Made by a program: the position numbers and the translations under genes
Part shown: positions 49,710 to 57,634 of the stretch, piece after piece
Layout of the letters: each line of letters begins with the position of its first letter
Numbering within the stretch: the stretch's first letter is position 1
Notes under the pieces: model-generated
Database searches by the model: none
Told to the model about the DNA's origin: nothing
The model's input: the letters and a program-made list of their open reading frames with translations, nothing else
Source: DATDFB01 sp035276475
GTDB lineage: Bacteria > Acidobacteriota > Thermoanaerobaculia > Gp7-AA8
NCBI GenBank assembly: GCA_035276475.1
Contig: DATELQ010000048.1
Coordinates: 25,189-89,188 of the forward strand
Direction: 5' to 3'
DNA length: 64,000 nt

Positions 49710-51758
49710 ATGCGGACGCGCGCCTTCCTGCTCCTCCTCACGCTGTCTCTCGCCTGCCATCCGCGCGAGACCGCTGCGCCGGCGGCCGACAAGCCCGACA
49801 TCATCCTCGTCACCATCGACACGCTGCGCGCCGACTCCGTCGGCTTCTCGGGCAACACCAAAGTCAAGACGCCGTTCCTCGACAAGCTCGCGTCCGAGGG
49901 GCTCGTGTTCGCGAACGCGCACGCGCACAACGTCGTCACCCTGCCGTCGCACACCAACATCCTCACCGGGCTCTATCCCTATCAACACGGCGTCCGCGAC
50001 AACTCCGGCTACAAGCTCGCCCCGAAATTCGAGACCGTGGCCACGATGCTCCACCGCGGCGGCTACACGACCGGCGCGTTCATCGGCGCGTACCCGCTCG
50101 ACTCGCGCTTCGGCCTCAACCAGGGCTTCGACACGTACGACGACAACTACGGCAAAGGCGCCGCCTCGCTCGACTTCACCGTGCAGGAGCGTCCGGCGGC
50201 CGTCGTGCTCGACGCGGCGGCGAAGTGGTGGGCGGCGAACGGGGGAAAGAAGCGCTTCCTCTGGATCCACCTCTACGACCCGCACGCCCCCTACCGCCCG
50301 CCCGAGCCGTTCGCCTCGCAGTACGCCCAAGACCCCTATCTCGGCGAGATCGCCGCGGTGGACGACGCGCTGTCGAAGCAGCTCGCGCCGCTCCTCGCGT
50401 CGAATCCGCTCCTCATCGTGACGTCGGATCACGGCGAAGGCCGCGGCGACCACGGCGAGCAGACGCACGGCCTCTTTGCGTACGAGGCCACGCTGAAGAT
50501 TCCGCTCCTCGTCCACCAGAAGGGCGCGGTCGCGCACCGCGTCGAGAACGCGTACGTGCGGCACATCGACATCGTCCCGACGATTCTCGAGCGCGCCGGC
50601 GTCGCCAAGCCCGCGACGCTCCTCGGCGCGTCGCTGCTGGAGGGCGGCGTCGCGCGCGACTCCTACTTCGAGTCGCTCAGCACCTCCATCAACCGCGGCT
50701 GGGCGCCGCTCACCGGCGTCATTCACGGCACGGAGAAGTACATCGACCTTCCGATCTCCGAACTCTACGACCTCCCGCGCGATCCGGGCGAGAAGGACAA
50801 CCTCCGCGACGCGCGCCGCCGCGACGTCGAGCAGGCGCGCGCGCTCCTGGCTTCGCTCCACGCGCAGATCAATGCGCCGAACCGCGACGTCAGCGAAGAA
50901 GAGAAAGCAAAGCTCCGCAGCCTCGGCTACGTCAGCGGCAGCGGCGCGACGAAGGCGAGCTACACCGCGGCCGACGATCCGAAGAACCTCGTGCAGCTCG
51001 ACAACGAGATGCACCAGATCATCGACGCCTACGAGGCGCGCGACATGGCCACGGCGCTGCGGCTGGCCAAGCACGTCGTGGCCGCGCGGCCGGAGATGGC
51101 CGCCGGCCGCGAGCTCCTCGCGTTCGTGCTGCAGCAGTCCGAGCGCGTCCCCGAGGCCATCGAGAACCTGCGCGCGGCCATCAAGAGCGGGAGCGAGAGC
51201 ACCGGCATGCGCGTGCAGCTCGGGCTGCTCCTCACCGAGAGCGGGAAGATCGACGAGGCCGTGCAGGTGCTCGCGCCGCTGGCATCGACGAGCGATCCCG
51301 ACGCGCTGAACGCGTACGGCGTCGCGCTGGCCGACCAGGGGAAGCTCGACGACGCCGCGCAGCAGTTCGACCGCGTGCTGCAGTCCGACGCCAACAACGC
51401 CCCGGCGCTCCAGAACCTCGGCATCGTGGCGCTGCGCCGCGACGACGTGGCCGGCGCGATGTCGTTCCTCACGCGCGCGCTCGCGCTCAACCCGCGCCTC
51501 CCGATCGCGCTCAACACCTTGGGCGTCGTCTACGCGCGCCAGGGCGACTACGGGCGCGCCGTGGAGTCGTGGAACCGCGCCGTCGACGTCGACCCGCGCC
51601 AGTACGACGCGCTCTTCAACATCGGCCTCGTGGAAGGGCGGGCGGGGCACCGCGCCGAGGCGCGGGCGGCGCTGTCGCGGTTCCTCGCCACGGCGCCGAA
51701 AGAGCGCTACGGTGACGACCTGGCTACAGCGCGGCAGGCGCTGGCGTCGTTGCAGTAG
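49710..51758 (+). CDS. Sulfatase-like hydrolase with C-terminal TPR repeats, lipoprotein (2)
   Basis: The lipobox LSLAC follows MRTRAFLLLLTL. The core motifs parallel the gene at 46613: LVTIDTLRADSV, NVVTLPSHTNILTGLYPYQHG, HLYDPHAPYRPP and SDHGEGRGDHGEQTHG. Thr/Ser replaces the sulfatase Cys-X-Pro-X-Arg site. Seven or so TPR units follow from about residue 430 (ENLRAAIKSG ... NTLGVVYARQGDYGRAVESW). A paralogue of the earlier gene. Confidence 0.82.
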   Translation: MRTRAFLLLLTLSLACHPRETAAPAADKPDIILVTIDTLRADSVGFSGNTKVKTPFLDKLASEGLVFANAHAHNVVTLPSHTNILTGLYPYQHGVRDNSGYKLAPKFETVATMLHRGGYTTGAFIGAYPLDSRFGLNQGFDTYDDNYGKGAASLDFTVQERPAAVVLDAAAKWWAANGGKKRFLWIHLYDPHAPYRPPEPFASQYAQDPYLGEIAAVDDALSKQLAPLLASNPLLIVTSDHGEGRGDHGEQTHGLFAYEATLKIPLLVHQKGAVAHRVENAYVRHIDIVPTILERAGVAKPATLLGASLLEGGVARDSYFESLSTSINRGWAPLTGVIHGTEKYIDLPISELYDLPRDPGEKDNLRDARRRDVEQARALLASLHAQINAPNRDVSEEEKAKLRSLGYVSGSGATKASYTAADDPKNLVQLDNEMHQIIDAYEARDMATALRLAKHVVAARPEMAAGRELLAFVLQQSERVPEAIENLRAAIKSGSESTGMRVQLGLLLTESGKIDEAVQVLAPLASTSDPDALNAYGVALADQGKLDDAAQQFDRVLQSDANNAPALQNLGIVALRRDDVAGAMSFLTRALALNPRLPIALNTLGVVYARQGDYGRAVESWNRAVDVDPRQYDALFNIGLVEGRAGHRAEARAALSRFLATAPKERYGDDLATARQALASLQ

Positions 51759-51768
51759 ACTCGTGCCC

Positions 51769-52659
51769 ATGAACCTCAAGCCTCTGGCTGCAGTCGCGCT
51801 CTCTTTCGTTGCCCTCTCCGCATTCGCTGCCGACGGGAAGCTCACGCCGGCCGCGGCGTCGAAGCCGATGACCGTCGGGCAGGCCGTGCGGCATGCACGC
51901 GAGCGCGCGCACGCGGCGCGCGGCGGCGTGCGGCCGAACGTCATCATCTTGGAGCGGCGCTCGTCGTCGTTTCTGATCCCCGCCGCCGGAAGCGTGCAGG
52001 GGGCGAACGGCGTCTTCTTCCGCTCGGATCTCACCTTCGCGAATTACGAGGACGCCAAGCGCAACATCGGCGTCGGATTTCTGGTGGCCGGGCAGGACAA
52101 CACGAACGAGCCGCTCGTCCACTTCACCCTCGACGCGCTGAGCGTCACCACCGTCAACGACTTCGTCGGCACCGGATTGAACCGGAGCGGCCTCGGCGCG
52201 CTCGTCGTCTTCGCCTTCGACAGCACCGGCACCGAGCTTGACGACGAGGCGACGACGATCGACGGCTTCTCGCGCATCTGGACGCCGCAGCCCGGATCGG
52301 CGGGGACTGTGTCGCAGAGCTTCCCCGCGGTCTCGCTCTTCGACTCCGTCGACAACACCACGGCGTACGCTCTCGGCCTGCGGCAAGGGAGCGCGTTCCG
52401 GACGAACGCCGGCATCGTCAATCTCGACAGCGCCGAGCACACCTGGACCGTCACGTCGATCAACACCGGCGCGACGATGACGGTGACGGTGAAGCCGTTC
52501 TCGCTGAGCCAGCCGGGGGTGCCGGCCAGCTTCGCCGGATCCAGCGGCAATCTCTCGCTCGCCTTCGACGTGCCCGACACCGAATTCACCTGGAGCGCGT
52601 ACGCCAGCTCGGTCGACAACGTCACGGGCGACGGCTGGGTGGCGCGCGCGACACAATAG
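51769..52659 (+). CDS. Secreted hypothetical protein, beta-rich (296 aa)
   Basis: The ATG at 51769 gives a signal peptide (LAAVALSFVALSAFA). The mature chain is rich in S, T, V and N with few charged residues. It has a repeated-looking beta pattern (FFRSDLTFANY, LVHFTLDALSV, SLAFDVPDTEFTWSAY), suggesting an extracellular beta-sandwich. No family recognised. It follows the sulfatase-like gene by 10 bp. Confidence 0.65.
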   Translation: MNLKPLAAVALSFVALSAFAADGKLTPAAASKPMTVGQAVRHARERAHAARGGVRPNVIILERRSSSFLIPAAGSVQGANGVFFRSDLTFANYEDAKRNIGVGFLVAGQDNTNEPLVHFTLDALSVTTVNDFVGTGLNRSGLGALVVFAFDSTGTELDDEATTIDGFSRIWTPQPGSAGTVSQSFPAVSLFDSVDNTTAYALGLRQGSAFRTNAGIVNLDSAEHTWTVTSINTGATMTVTVKPFSLSQPGVPASFAGSSGNLSLAFDVPDTEFTWSAYASSVDNVTGDGWVARATQ

Positions 52660-52669
52660 AATCGAGGCG

Positions 52670-53056
52670 ATGAACCGCTGGCCGGACTGGTGGAATCAAG
52701 CGGAGCGCGATCTCGCGCACGCGCGCGTGGCGTTGGACGCCGGCAACTTCGAGTGGGCGGCGTTCGCCGCGCAGCAGGCCGCTGAGAAGGCCGTGAAGTC
52801 GATGGTCATCGGCTCGGGGGGTGAGCCGTGGGGACACTCGGTCACCGCACTCCTGCAGGCGCTGCCGGGTGATGTCGACCTGCGGCTACTGGACGCCGGC
52901 CGCCGTCTTGACAAGCATTACATTCCGGCGCGATATCCGAATGGGCTGCCGGCCGGACATCCGGGCGGCTATTACACGCGTGGTGAAGCGGAGACTGCCA
53001 TCGATGATGCGAACACGCTCCTCGAATTCGTCCGGAGCCATTTACCTCGACCGTGA
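52670..53056 (+). CDS. HEPN-domain protein
   Basis: A four-helix HEPN protein (NQAERDLAHARVALDAGNFEWAAFAAQQA, LDKHYIPARYPNGLPAGHPG). The R...H pair of HEPN RNases lies in the RYPNGLPAGH loop, with longer spacing than RX4-6H. The gene overlaps the nucleotidyltransferase by about 50 bp, the usual HEPN/MNT toxin-antitoxin arrangement, though such pairs are also housekeeping-like in many genomes. Confidence 0.85.
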   Translation: MNRWPDWWNQAERDLAHARVALDAGNFEWAAFAAQQAAEKAVKSMVIGSGGEPWGHSVTALLQALPGDVDLRLLDAGRRLDKHYIPARYPNGLPAGHPGGYYTRGEAETAIDDANTLLEFVRSHLPRP

Positions 53057-53375
53057 GGCGCGGCTTCGCCAGGTGACGACGATGGCCCGCCGTGCCGCGG
53101 AGCGCATCCCGGCGATTCGCCGCGTTCTTCTCTTCGGCTCGCTCGTCAACGGCATTCCGACGCCGCGCTCGGACGCCGACCTCCTCGTCGAGATCGACGG
53201 CGAGATCGCCACCGATCCGCGCGACCGCGCGGGCCAGGTGAGGGATGCGATGTCGCCGCTGCCCTGTCCGGTCGACCTCTTCGTCTACACGAGCGCCGAG
53301 TTGCACGAGCTCCTCGCGGAGAGCGCGCCCGTTGTCACCACCGCACTCCGCGACGGCGTCGACCTCCTGGCATGA
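53007..53375 (+). CDS. Minimal nucleotidyltransferase (MNT) antitoxin-like protein
   Basis: The NTase motif GSLVNGIPTPRSDADLLVEI (GS...DXD) follows RRVLLFGS, and a third acidic site follows at VDLFVY. MNT antitoxins can AMPylate their HEPN partner. The start is uncertain: 53004/53007 overlap the HEPN gene, while ATG 53082 would leave a shorter N-terminus. The 3' end overlaps rnc by 4 bp. Confidence 0.82.
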   Translation: MRTRSSNSSGAIYLDREARLRQVTTMARRAAERIPAIRRVLLFGSLVNGIPTPRSDADLLVEIDGEIATDPRDRAGQVRDAMSPLPCPVDLFVYTSAELHELLAESAPVVTTALRDGVDLLA

Positions 53376-54061
53376 ACGACCTGTCCGGCTTCGAGGAGCG
53401 CATCGGCCACCGCTTCGGGCGGGGGGAGCTCCTCACGCGCGCGCTCACGCACAAGTCGTACTCGCACGAGGCGAAGCAGGGCGGGGTCCACGACAACGAG
53501 ACGTTCGAGTTCCTCGGCGACTCGGTGCTCGGCTTCGTCATCGGGGACCTCCTCTTCCAACGCTTCCCGAAGCTCGACGAGGGGGCGCTCTCGAAGATCA
53601 AGGCGTACCTGGTGAGCGCGACGAGTCTCGCCTCGAAGGCGCGCGAGTACGGCATGGGCGAGGTCATCTACCTCGGCGTCGGCGAGGAGAAGTCGGGAGG
53701 GCGGAAGAAGGACTCGCTCCTGGCGAACCTCTTCGAGGCCGTCATCGCGGCGATTTACCTCGACGCCGGTATCGAGCCGGCGCGCGCTCTCATCGAGCGC
53801 TCCTTCCGCGAGGACATCGACCGCATCGACTCCGACGACCTCCTCTTCCACGACTACAAGACGGCGCTCCAAGAGCTGGCGCAGGGGAAGGGACTGCCGC
53901 TGCCGGAGTACACGGTGATCGGCGAGGTCGGCCCGGATCACGACAAGCGCTTCATCGTGGAGGTGAAGGTCGGCAGCCTGACGAAGCGCGGCGAAGGGAC
54001 GTCGAAGAAAGAGGCGCAGCAGCAGGCGGCCAAGCATGCATTGCGGGAATTTGGGACGTAG
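53372..54061 (+). CDS. rnc: Ribonuclease III
   Basis: The catalytic signature reads NETFEFLGDSVLGFV (usually NERLEFLGDAVL), and the second acidic site is DSLLANLFEAVIAAIYLDAG. A C-terminal double-stranded RNA-binding domain (about residues 155-228) ends in GTSKKEAQQQAAKHALREF. Length 229 is typical. It processes rRNA precursors and double-stranded RNA. The start overlaps the MNT stop (ATGA). Confidence 0.93.
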   Translation: MNDLSGFEERIGHRFGRGELLTRALTHKSYSHEAKQGGVHDNETFEFLGDSVLGFVIGDLLFQRFPKLDEGALSKIKAYLVSATSLASKAREYGMGEVIYLGVGEEKSGGRKKDSLLANLFEAVIAAIYLDAGIEPARALIERSFREDIDRIDSDDLLFHDYKTALQELAQGKGLPLPEYTVIGEVGPDHDKRFIVEVKVGSLTKRGEGTSKKEAQQQAAKHALREFGT

Positions 54062-55163
54062 CGCCGTCGCGCTTCTCGCGCTCCTGGCGCTGTCGCAGGC
54101 GCCGCACAGAGCCGACCTCGAGAAAATCCGCGGCGAGATCGCCCGCCTCCGCCAGCGCCTCGAGACCGTCAAGTCGCAGCAGCAGAGCGCGCAGCAGCAG
54201 CTCGAGGAGGCGGACCTTGAGCTCGGCATCCGCACGCGCGAGCTCGCGCTCGCCGTCGACATGCAGACGCGGCTCGAGCAGGAGCAGAAGAACGTCGAGG
54301 CGCAGGTGGCGGAGCTCGGCCCCCGCATCGCCCAGCAGAAGAAGTTCCTGGCCAAGCGCCTCGGCGCGCTTTACCGCCTGGGCGGCCTGAGCTACGTGCG
54401 GCTCCTTTTGTCGATCGACGACAAGCGCGACCCGATCGAGGCGATGTCGATGCTGAGCTACCTCGTCTCCCGCGACGCGCGCGCGGTGTCGCGGTTCCAG
54501 GCGTCGCGCACGCAGCTCGCCGCGCGCGTGGCCGATCTCGCCGAGCGGCACAAGCGCGTGGAGGCCATGCGGCAGGTGGTCGAGGAGCGCCAGCGCGCCG
54601 TCGTCGCCGCGCGGAACGAGCAGCAGCGGCGGATCGCGTCGCTGGAGCAGGAAGGCACGCGGTCGGAGCAGCGCATCGCCGAGCTCGAAGAGAAGGCCAA
54701 GCGGTTGGAGCGCCTCATCGACACGCTTTCGAAACAGCGCCAGGGGCTGCCGGCCGCGGCCGACATCCGTACACTCCAAGGCGCGCTGCCGTGGCCGCTG
54801 CAGGGGAAGGTCGTCGAGCAATTCGGCAAACAAGTGAACGCGAAGTTCTCGACCGTAACCTTCAGCAACGGCTTGAAGATCGCGGCGGCGCCGGGGACGG
54901 AGGTGCGGGCCGTCTTCACGGGAACAGTTCTTTTTTCGCAGTGGTTCAAGGGATACGGCAATTTAGTGATACTCGATCACGGAAACCGCGTTTTTTCGCT
55001 CTACGGCAACCTCAAATCGCCGGCGGTGGCGGCGGGCGACCACGTTAGCGCTGGACAGGCGATTGCAGGGGTCGGTGAGTCGGAGGACGCCGGATCCGGG
55101 TACCTCTATTTCGAGATTCGTCAAGACAATCGCCCTGAAGATCCGCGAAAATGGCTTCGCTAA
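54036..55163 (+). CDS. EnvC-like LytM-domain protein (non-catalytic M23)
   Basis: A signal sequence is followed by about 200 residues of coiled coil (EKIRGEIARLRQRLETVKSQ onward). A C-terminal LytM/M23 domain (about residues 250-375) follows. The zinc ligands are lost: the HXH site reads LYFEIRQ and the first His region is degenerate, exactly as in EnvC, which activates division amidases rather than cutting peptidoglycan. It overlaps rnc by 26 bp and probably serves cell separation together with the S41 protein. Confidence 0.85.
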   Translation: MHCGNLGRSAVALLALLALSQAPHRADLEKIRGEIARLRQRLETVKSQQQSAQQQLEEADLELGIRTRELALAVDMQTRLEQEQKNVEAQVAELGPRIAQQKKFLAKRLGALYRLGGLSYVRLLLSIDDKRDPIEAMSMLSYLVSRDARAVSRFQASRTQLAARVADLAERHKRVEAMRQVVEERQRAVVAARNEQQRRIASLEQEGTRSEQRIAELEEKAKRLERLIDTLSKQRQGLPAAADIRTLQGALPWPLQGKVVEQFGKQVNAKFSTVTFSNGLKIAAAPGTEVRAVFTGTVLFSQWFKGYGNLVILDHGNRVFSLYGNLKSPAVAAGDHVSAGQAIAGVGESEDAGSGYLYFEIRQDNRPEDPRKWLR

Positions 55164-55174
55164 CGCACCAACCG

Positions 55175-56368
55175 ATGAGCAAAAAGAAAATCGCCTTTCT
55201 CTCCATCTCCGTGGCCCTGATGCTGTCGCTGATCGGCGGCGCGCTGTTCGGCCAGGCCTCGCCGAAGAACAACGTCTACCGCTACCTCAGCATCTTCACC
55301 GAGGTGTTTGACCTGGTGCGGAACAACTACGTGGAGCAGGTCCCGTCGGACCAGCTGCTCGACGGCGCCTTCAACGGTGTCACCGACGCGGTCGACGAGT
55401 TCAGCTTCTACGTGCCGCCCGCGCAGATGGCCGCGTACAAGAACTTCGCGGACGTCGACGACAACGGCGTCGGCCTCGTGGTCACGAAGCGCTTCGGCTA
55501 CGGCTACGTGATCGCGCCGGTGGCGAACTCGCCGGCGGCGAAGGCGGGCATCGAGCGCGGCGACTTCATCGAGAAGGTCGACGGGCAGCCGACGCCGAAG
55601 ATGGCCGTGTGGCAGCTCCGCAACATGCTCCGCGCCAATCACCCGGTGCACCTGCAGGTGCTCCGCGGCGGACAGACGAAGCGCGAGGAGTTCACGATCC
55701 AGAGCGCGCAGTTCCACCCGGTGGCGCTGACGACGAAGCAGTTCGACGGCGTGGCCTACATCAAGGTGCCGTTCTTCGAGAAAGGCTCGGCCGAGCAGTT
55801 CCGCGCCGCGCTGGAGAACGTGCGCAAGAGCGGGACGCGCAAGCTGATCGTCGACGTGCGCGGCAACGCCGGCGGCGACGTCGACGAGGCCATCACCGCG
55901 GCCGACGCGCTGCTCACCGGCGGCATCATCACGTCGCTCGAAGGACGGCGCATCGAGCCGCGCCGCTGGACGGCCGACCACAACGCCGACTACGACGGCC
56001 AGGTCGAAGTGCTGACCGACAGCTCGACGGCGGCAGGCGGCGAGATCTTCGCGGCGGCCATCCGCGGCAACAACCGCGGCAAGACGGTCGGCGTGACGAC
56101 GTACGGCAAGTCGGTGGTGCAGAAGTTCATCACTCTGCCGAGCGGCGGCGGGGTGTACATGACGATCGCGCACTACACGACGCCGGAGCTCAAGCCGATC
56201 AAGGACGGCGGCGTGAAGCCCGACGTGATCGTCGATCTGACCGCGCAGGTCCTCCGCGACCCGAACGCGAAGAGCGACAACACGCCGAAGAAGCCGCAGC
56301 CGGACGTGATCCTCGACAAGGCGCTGCAGCTGTTCAGCGAGCCGGCGGCGGCGAAGAAGGCAGCGTAG
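55175..56368 (+). CDS. S41 C-terminal processing peptidase family, nucleophile Ser replaced by Ala
   Basis: A signal anchor (KIAFLSISVALMLSLIGGALFG) precedes a PDZ domain (about residues 85-175) and the S41 core. The Lys of the dyad is kept in TTYGKSVVQ, but the nucleophile motif (normally [ST]ASASE) reads TAAGGE. Counting 25 residues back from the Lys, as in E. coli Prc (S430/K455), places Ala at the Ser position. Substrate binding without proteolysis is likely. ATG 55175 is preferred to 55151, which overlaps the EnvC-like gene. Confidence 0.85.
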   Translation: MSKKKIAFLSISVALMLSLIGGALFGQASPKNNVYRYLSIFTEVFDLVRNNYVEQVPSDQLLDGAFNGVTDAVDEFSFYVPPAQMAAYKNFADVDDNGVGLVVTKRFGYGYVIAPVANSPAAKAGIERGDFIEKVDGQPTPKMAVWQLRNMLRANHPVHLQVLRGGQTKREEFTIQSAQFHPVALTTKQFDGVAYIKVPFFEKGSAEQFRAALENVRKSGTRKLIVDVRGNAGGDVDEAITAADALLTGGIITSLEGRRIEPRRWTADHNADYDGQVEVLTDSSTAAGGEIFAAAIRGNNRGKTVGVTTYGKSVVQKFITLPSGGGVYMTIAHYTTPELKPIKDGGVKPDVIVDLTAQVLRDPNAKSDNTPKKPQPDVILDKALQLFSEPAAAKKAA

Positions 56369-56369
56369 T

Positions 56370-57434
56370 CTGCTCAGGGTTGGCGCGTTCGTTCTTGCGG
56401 CGATCGCGCTTTTCTTCGCATTTCTTGCGGGGTGGCACTGGTTCGGTCCCGCGCCCACGCAGGTGCCGGGCGGGATCTACGCGCTCGATCACAAGTTCAC
56501 GCAGCATCGCGGGATCGTGCGCGAAGTGGCGTTCAGCCCTGACGGGACGCTCCTCGCGACCGGCGCGGTCGACGGCAGCGCGCTGATCTGGCGGCGCGGC
56601 GACGGCGCGATCGTGCACCGGCTCGAGCATCCTGGGCCGGGCGTCACGGGAATCGATCTACGTCACGATGGGAAGGTCCTCGCCACCGCTGCGTACGACG
56701 GCAACATCCGGTTCTGGGACGTGTCGACCGGATCGCTGCTGAAGACGCTCCACGATCAGCCAAGCACGGTCTGGACGATTGCGTTCAGCCCGGACGGAAA
56801 GCTCCTCGCGAGCGGCGGCAACGACGCGGTCGTGCGGGTCTGGGACGTGGAGCGCGGTGCGCTCCTGCACACGCTCCGCGGGCACAAACGCATCGTCTGG
56901 AACGTCGCCTTCAGCCCCGACGGGCATACGCTGGCGAGCGGCAGTTACGACTTCACGATCCGGCTGTGGGACGTCGCCACCGGGCAACAGCGAAAGGTGA
57001 TCGACGGCCACACCGAGACGGTCGTCGCGCTCGACTACACGCCGGACGGCCGGCTCGTGAGCGGAAGCGACGACAAGACCGCGCGGCTCTGGGACGCGAA
57101 CGGCAACCCGCTCCGCGTGTTCGCAGGGAGCGCCGAGCACGTGCAGGCCGTCGCGGTGAGCCCCGACGGGAAGTGGCTGATCACGGGCGGGCGGGACAAG
57201 TCGATGCTCGGCGAGCTCGCCCAGAATCTCTTCGGCGACTCGACGTCGAATCCCGGCGTCTCGATGCGGCTGTGGGATCTCGAAAGCGGGCGGTTGCTGC
57301 AGACGTTCCGAGGACACGCGAACGACGTGAACGACCTGGCGTTCAGCCCGGATGGGCAGTGGATCGCCAGCGCGAGCTCCGACCGTACGGTTGGGCTTTG
57401 GCGGCTCGTTTGGCACCCCCGTCGCACTCTTTGA
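56370..57434 (+). CDS. Membrane-anchored WD40-repeat protein
   Basis: Seven WD40 blades are visible (repeated VAFSPDG...LASG...VRVWDV pattern), forming a beta-propeller. The first conventional start is GTG at 56463. However, the in-frame codons from a CTG at 56370, one base after the S41 stop, encode LLRVGAFVLAAIALFFAFLA, a convincing membrane anchor. I therefore favour initiation at CTG 56370 by coupling to the S41 gene. Probably an interaction scaffold facing the periplasm. Confidence 0.75.
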   Translation: MLRVGAFVLAAIALFFAFLAGWHWFGPAPTQVPGGIYALDHKFTQHRGIVREVAFSPDGTLLATGAVDGSALIWRRGDGAIVHRLEHPGPGVTGIDLRHDGKVLATAAYDGNIRFWDVSTGSLLKTLHDQPSTVWTIAFSPDGKLLASGGNDAVVRVWDVERGALLHTLRGHKRIVWNVAFSPDGHTLASGSYDFTIRLWDVATGQQRKVIDGHTETVVALDYTPDGRLVSGSDDKTARLWDANGNPLRVFAGSAEHVQAVAVSPDGKWLITGGRDKSMLGELAQNLFGDSTSNPGVSMRLWDLESGRLLQTFRGHANDVNDLAFSPDGQWIASASSDRTVGLWRLVWHPRRTL

Positions 57435-57451
57435 GGCGAAGGAGAGACGCG

Positions 57452-57634
57452 ATGGAAACATTGAATCGGAGCAGTTCCGAGGTGGAGTCCGCTTCGTGGC
57501 GGAGCAAAGCGCCGCTCTTCACCGGCATCGCCGCCGGCCTCGGCCTGGCCCTCGGCATCGCGGGCCGGATCGTCCGTCGCCGGCGGGCGGCGAAGCGAGA
57601 GGTTCCAGCCTATATCTTGGTCGAAGCCTGTTAG
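57452..57634 (+). CDS. Small single-span membrane protein (60 aa)
   Basis: The ATG has AAGGAGAG 5 nt upstream. One transmembrane helix (APLFTGIAAGLGLALGIAG) is followed by a basic stop-transfer run (RIVRRRRAAKR). No family recognised. It begins 17 bp after the WD40 stop, so it is probably the last gene of the rnc-to-WD40 run. The 3' end overlaps the convergent gene by 4 bp. Confidence 0.6.
   Translation: METLNRSSSEVESASWRSKAPLFTGIAAGLGLALGIAGRIVRRRRAAKREVPAYILVEAC

Noticed and set aside
52670..53375. HEPN/MNT pair as a novel defence system
   Set aside because: This is a well-known toxin-antitoxin architecture and it sits in a housekeeping run next to rnc.
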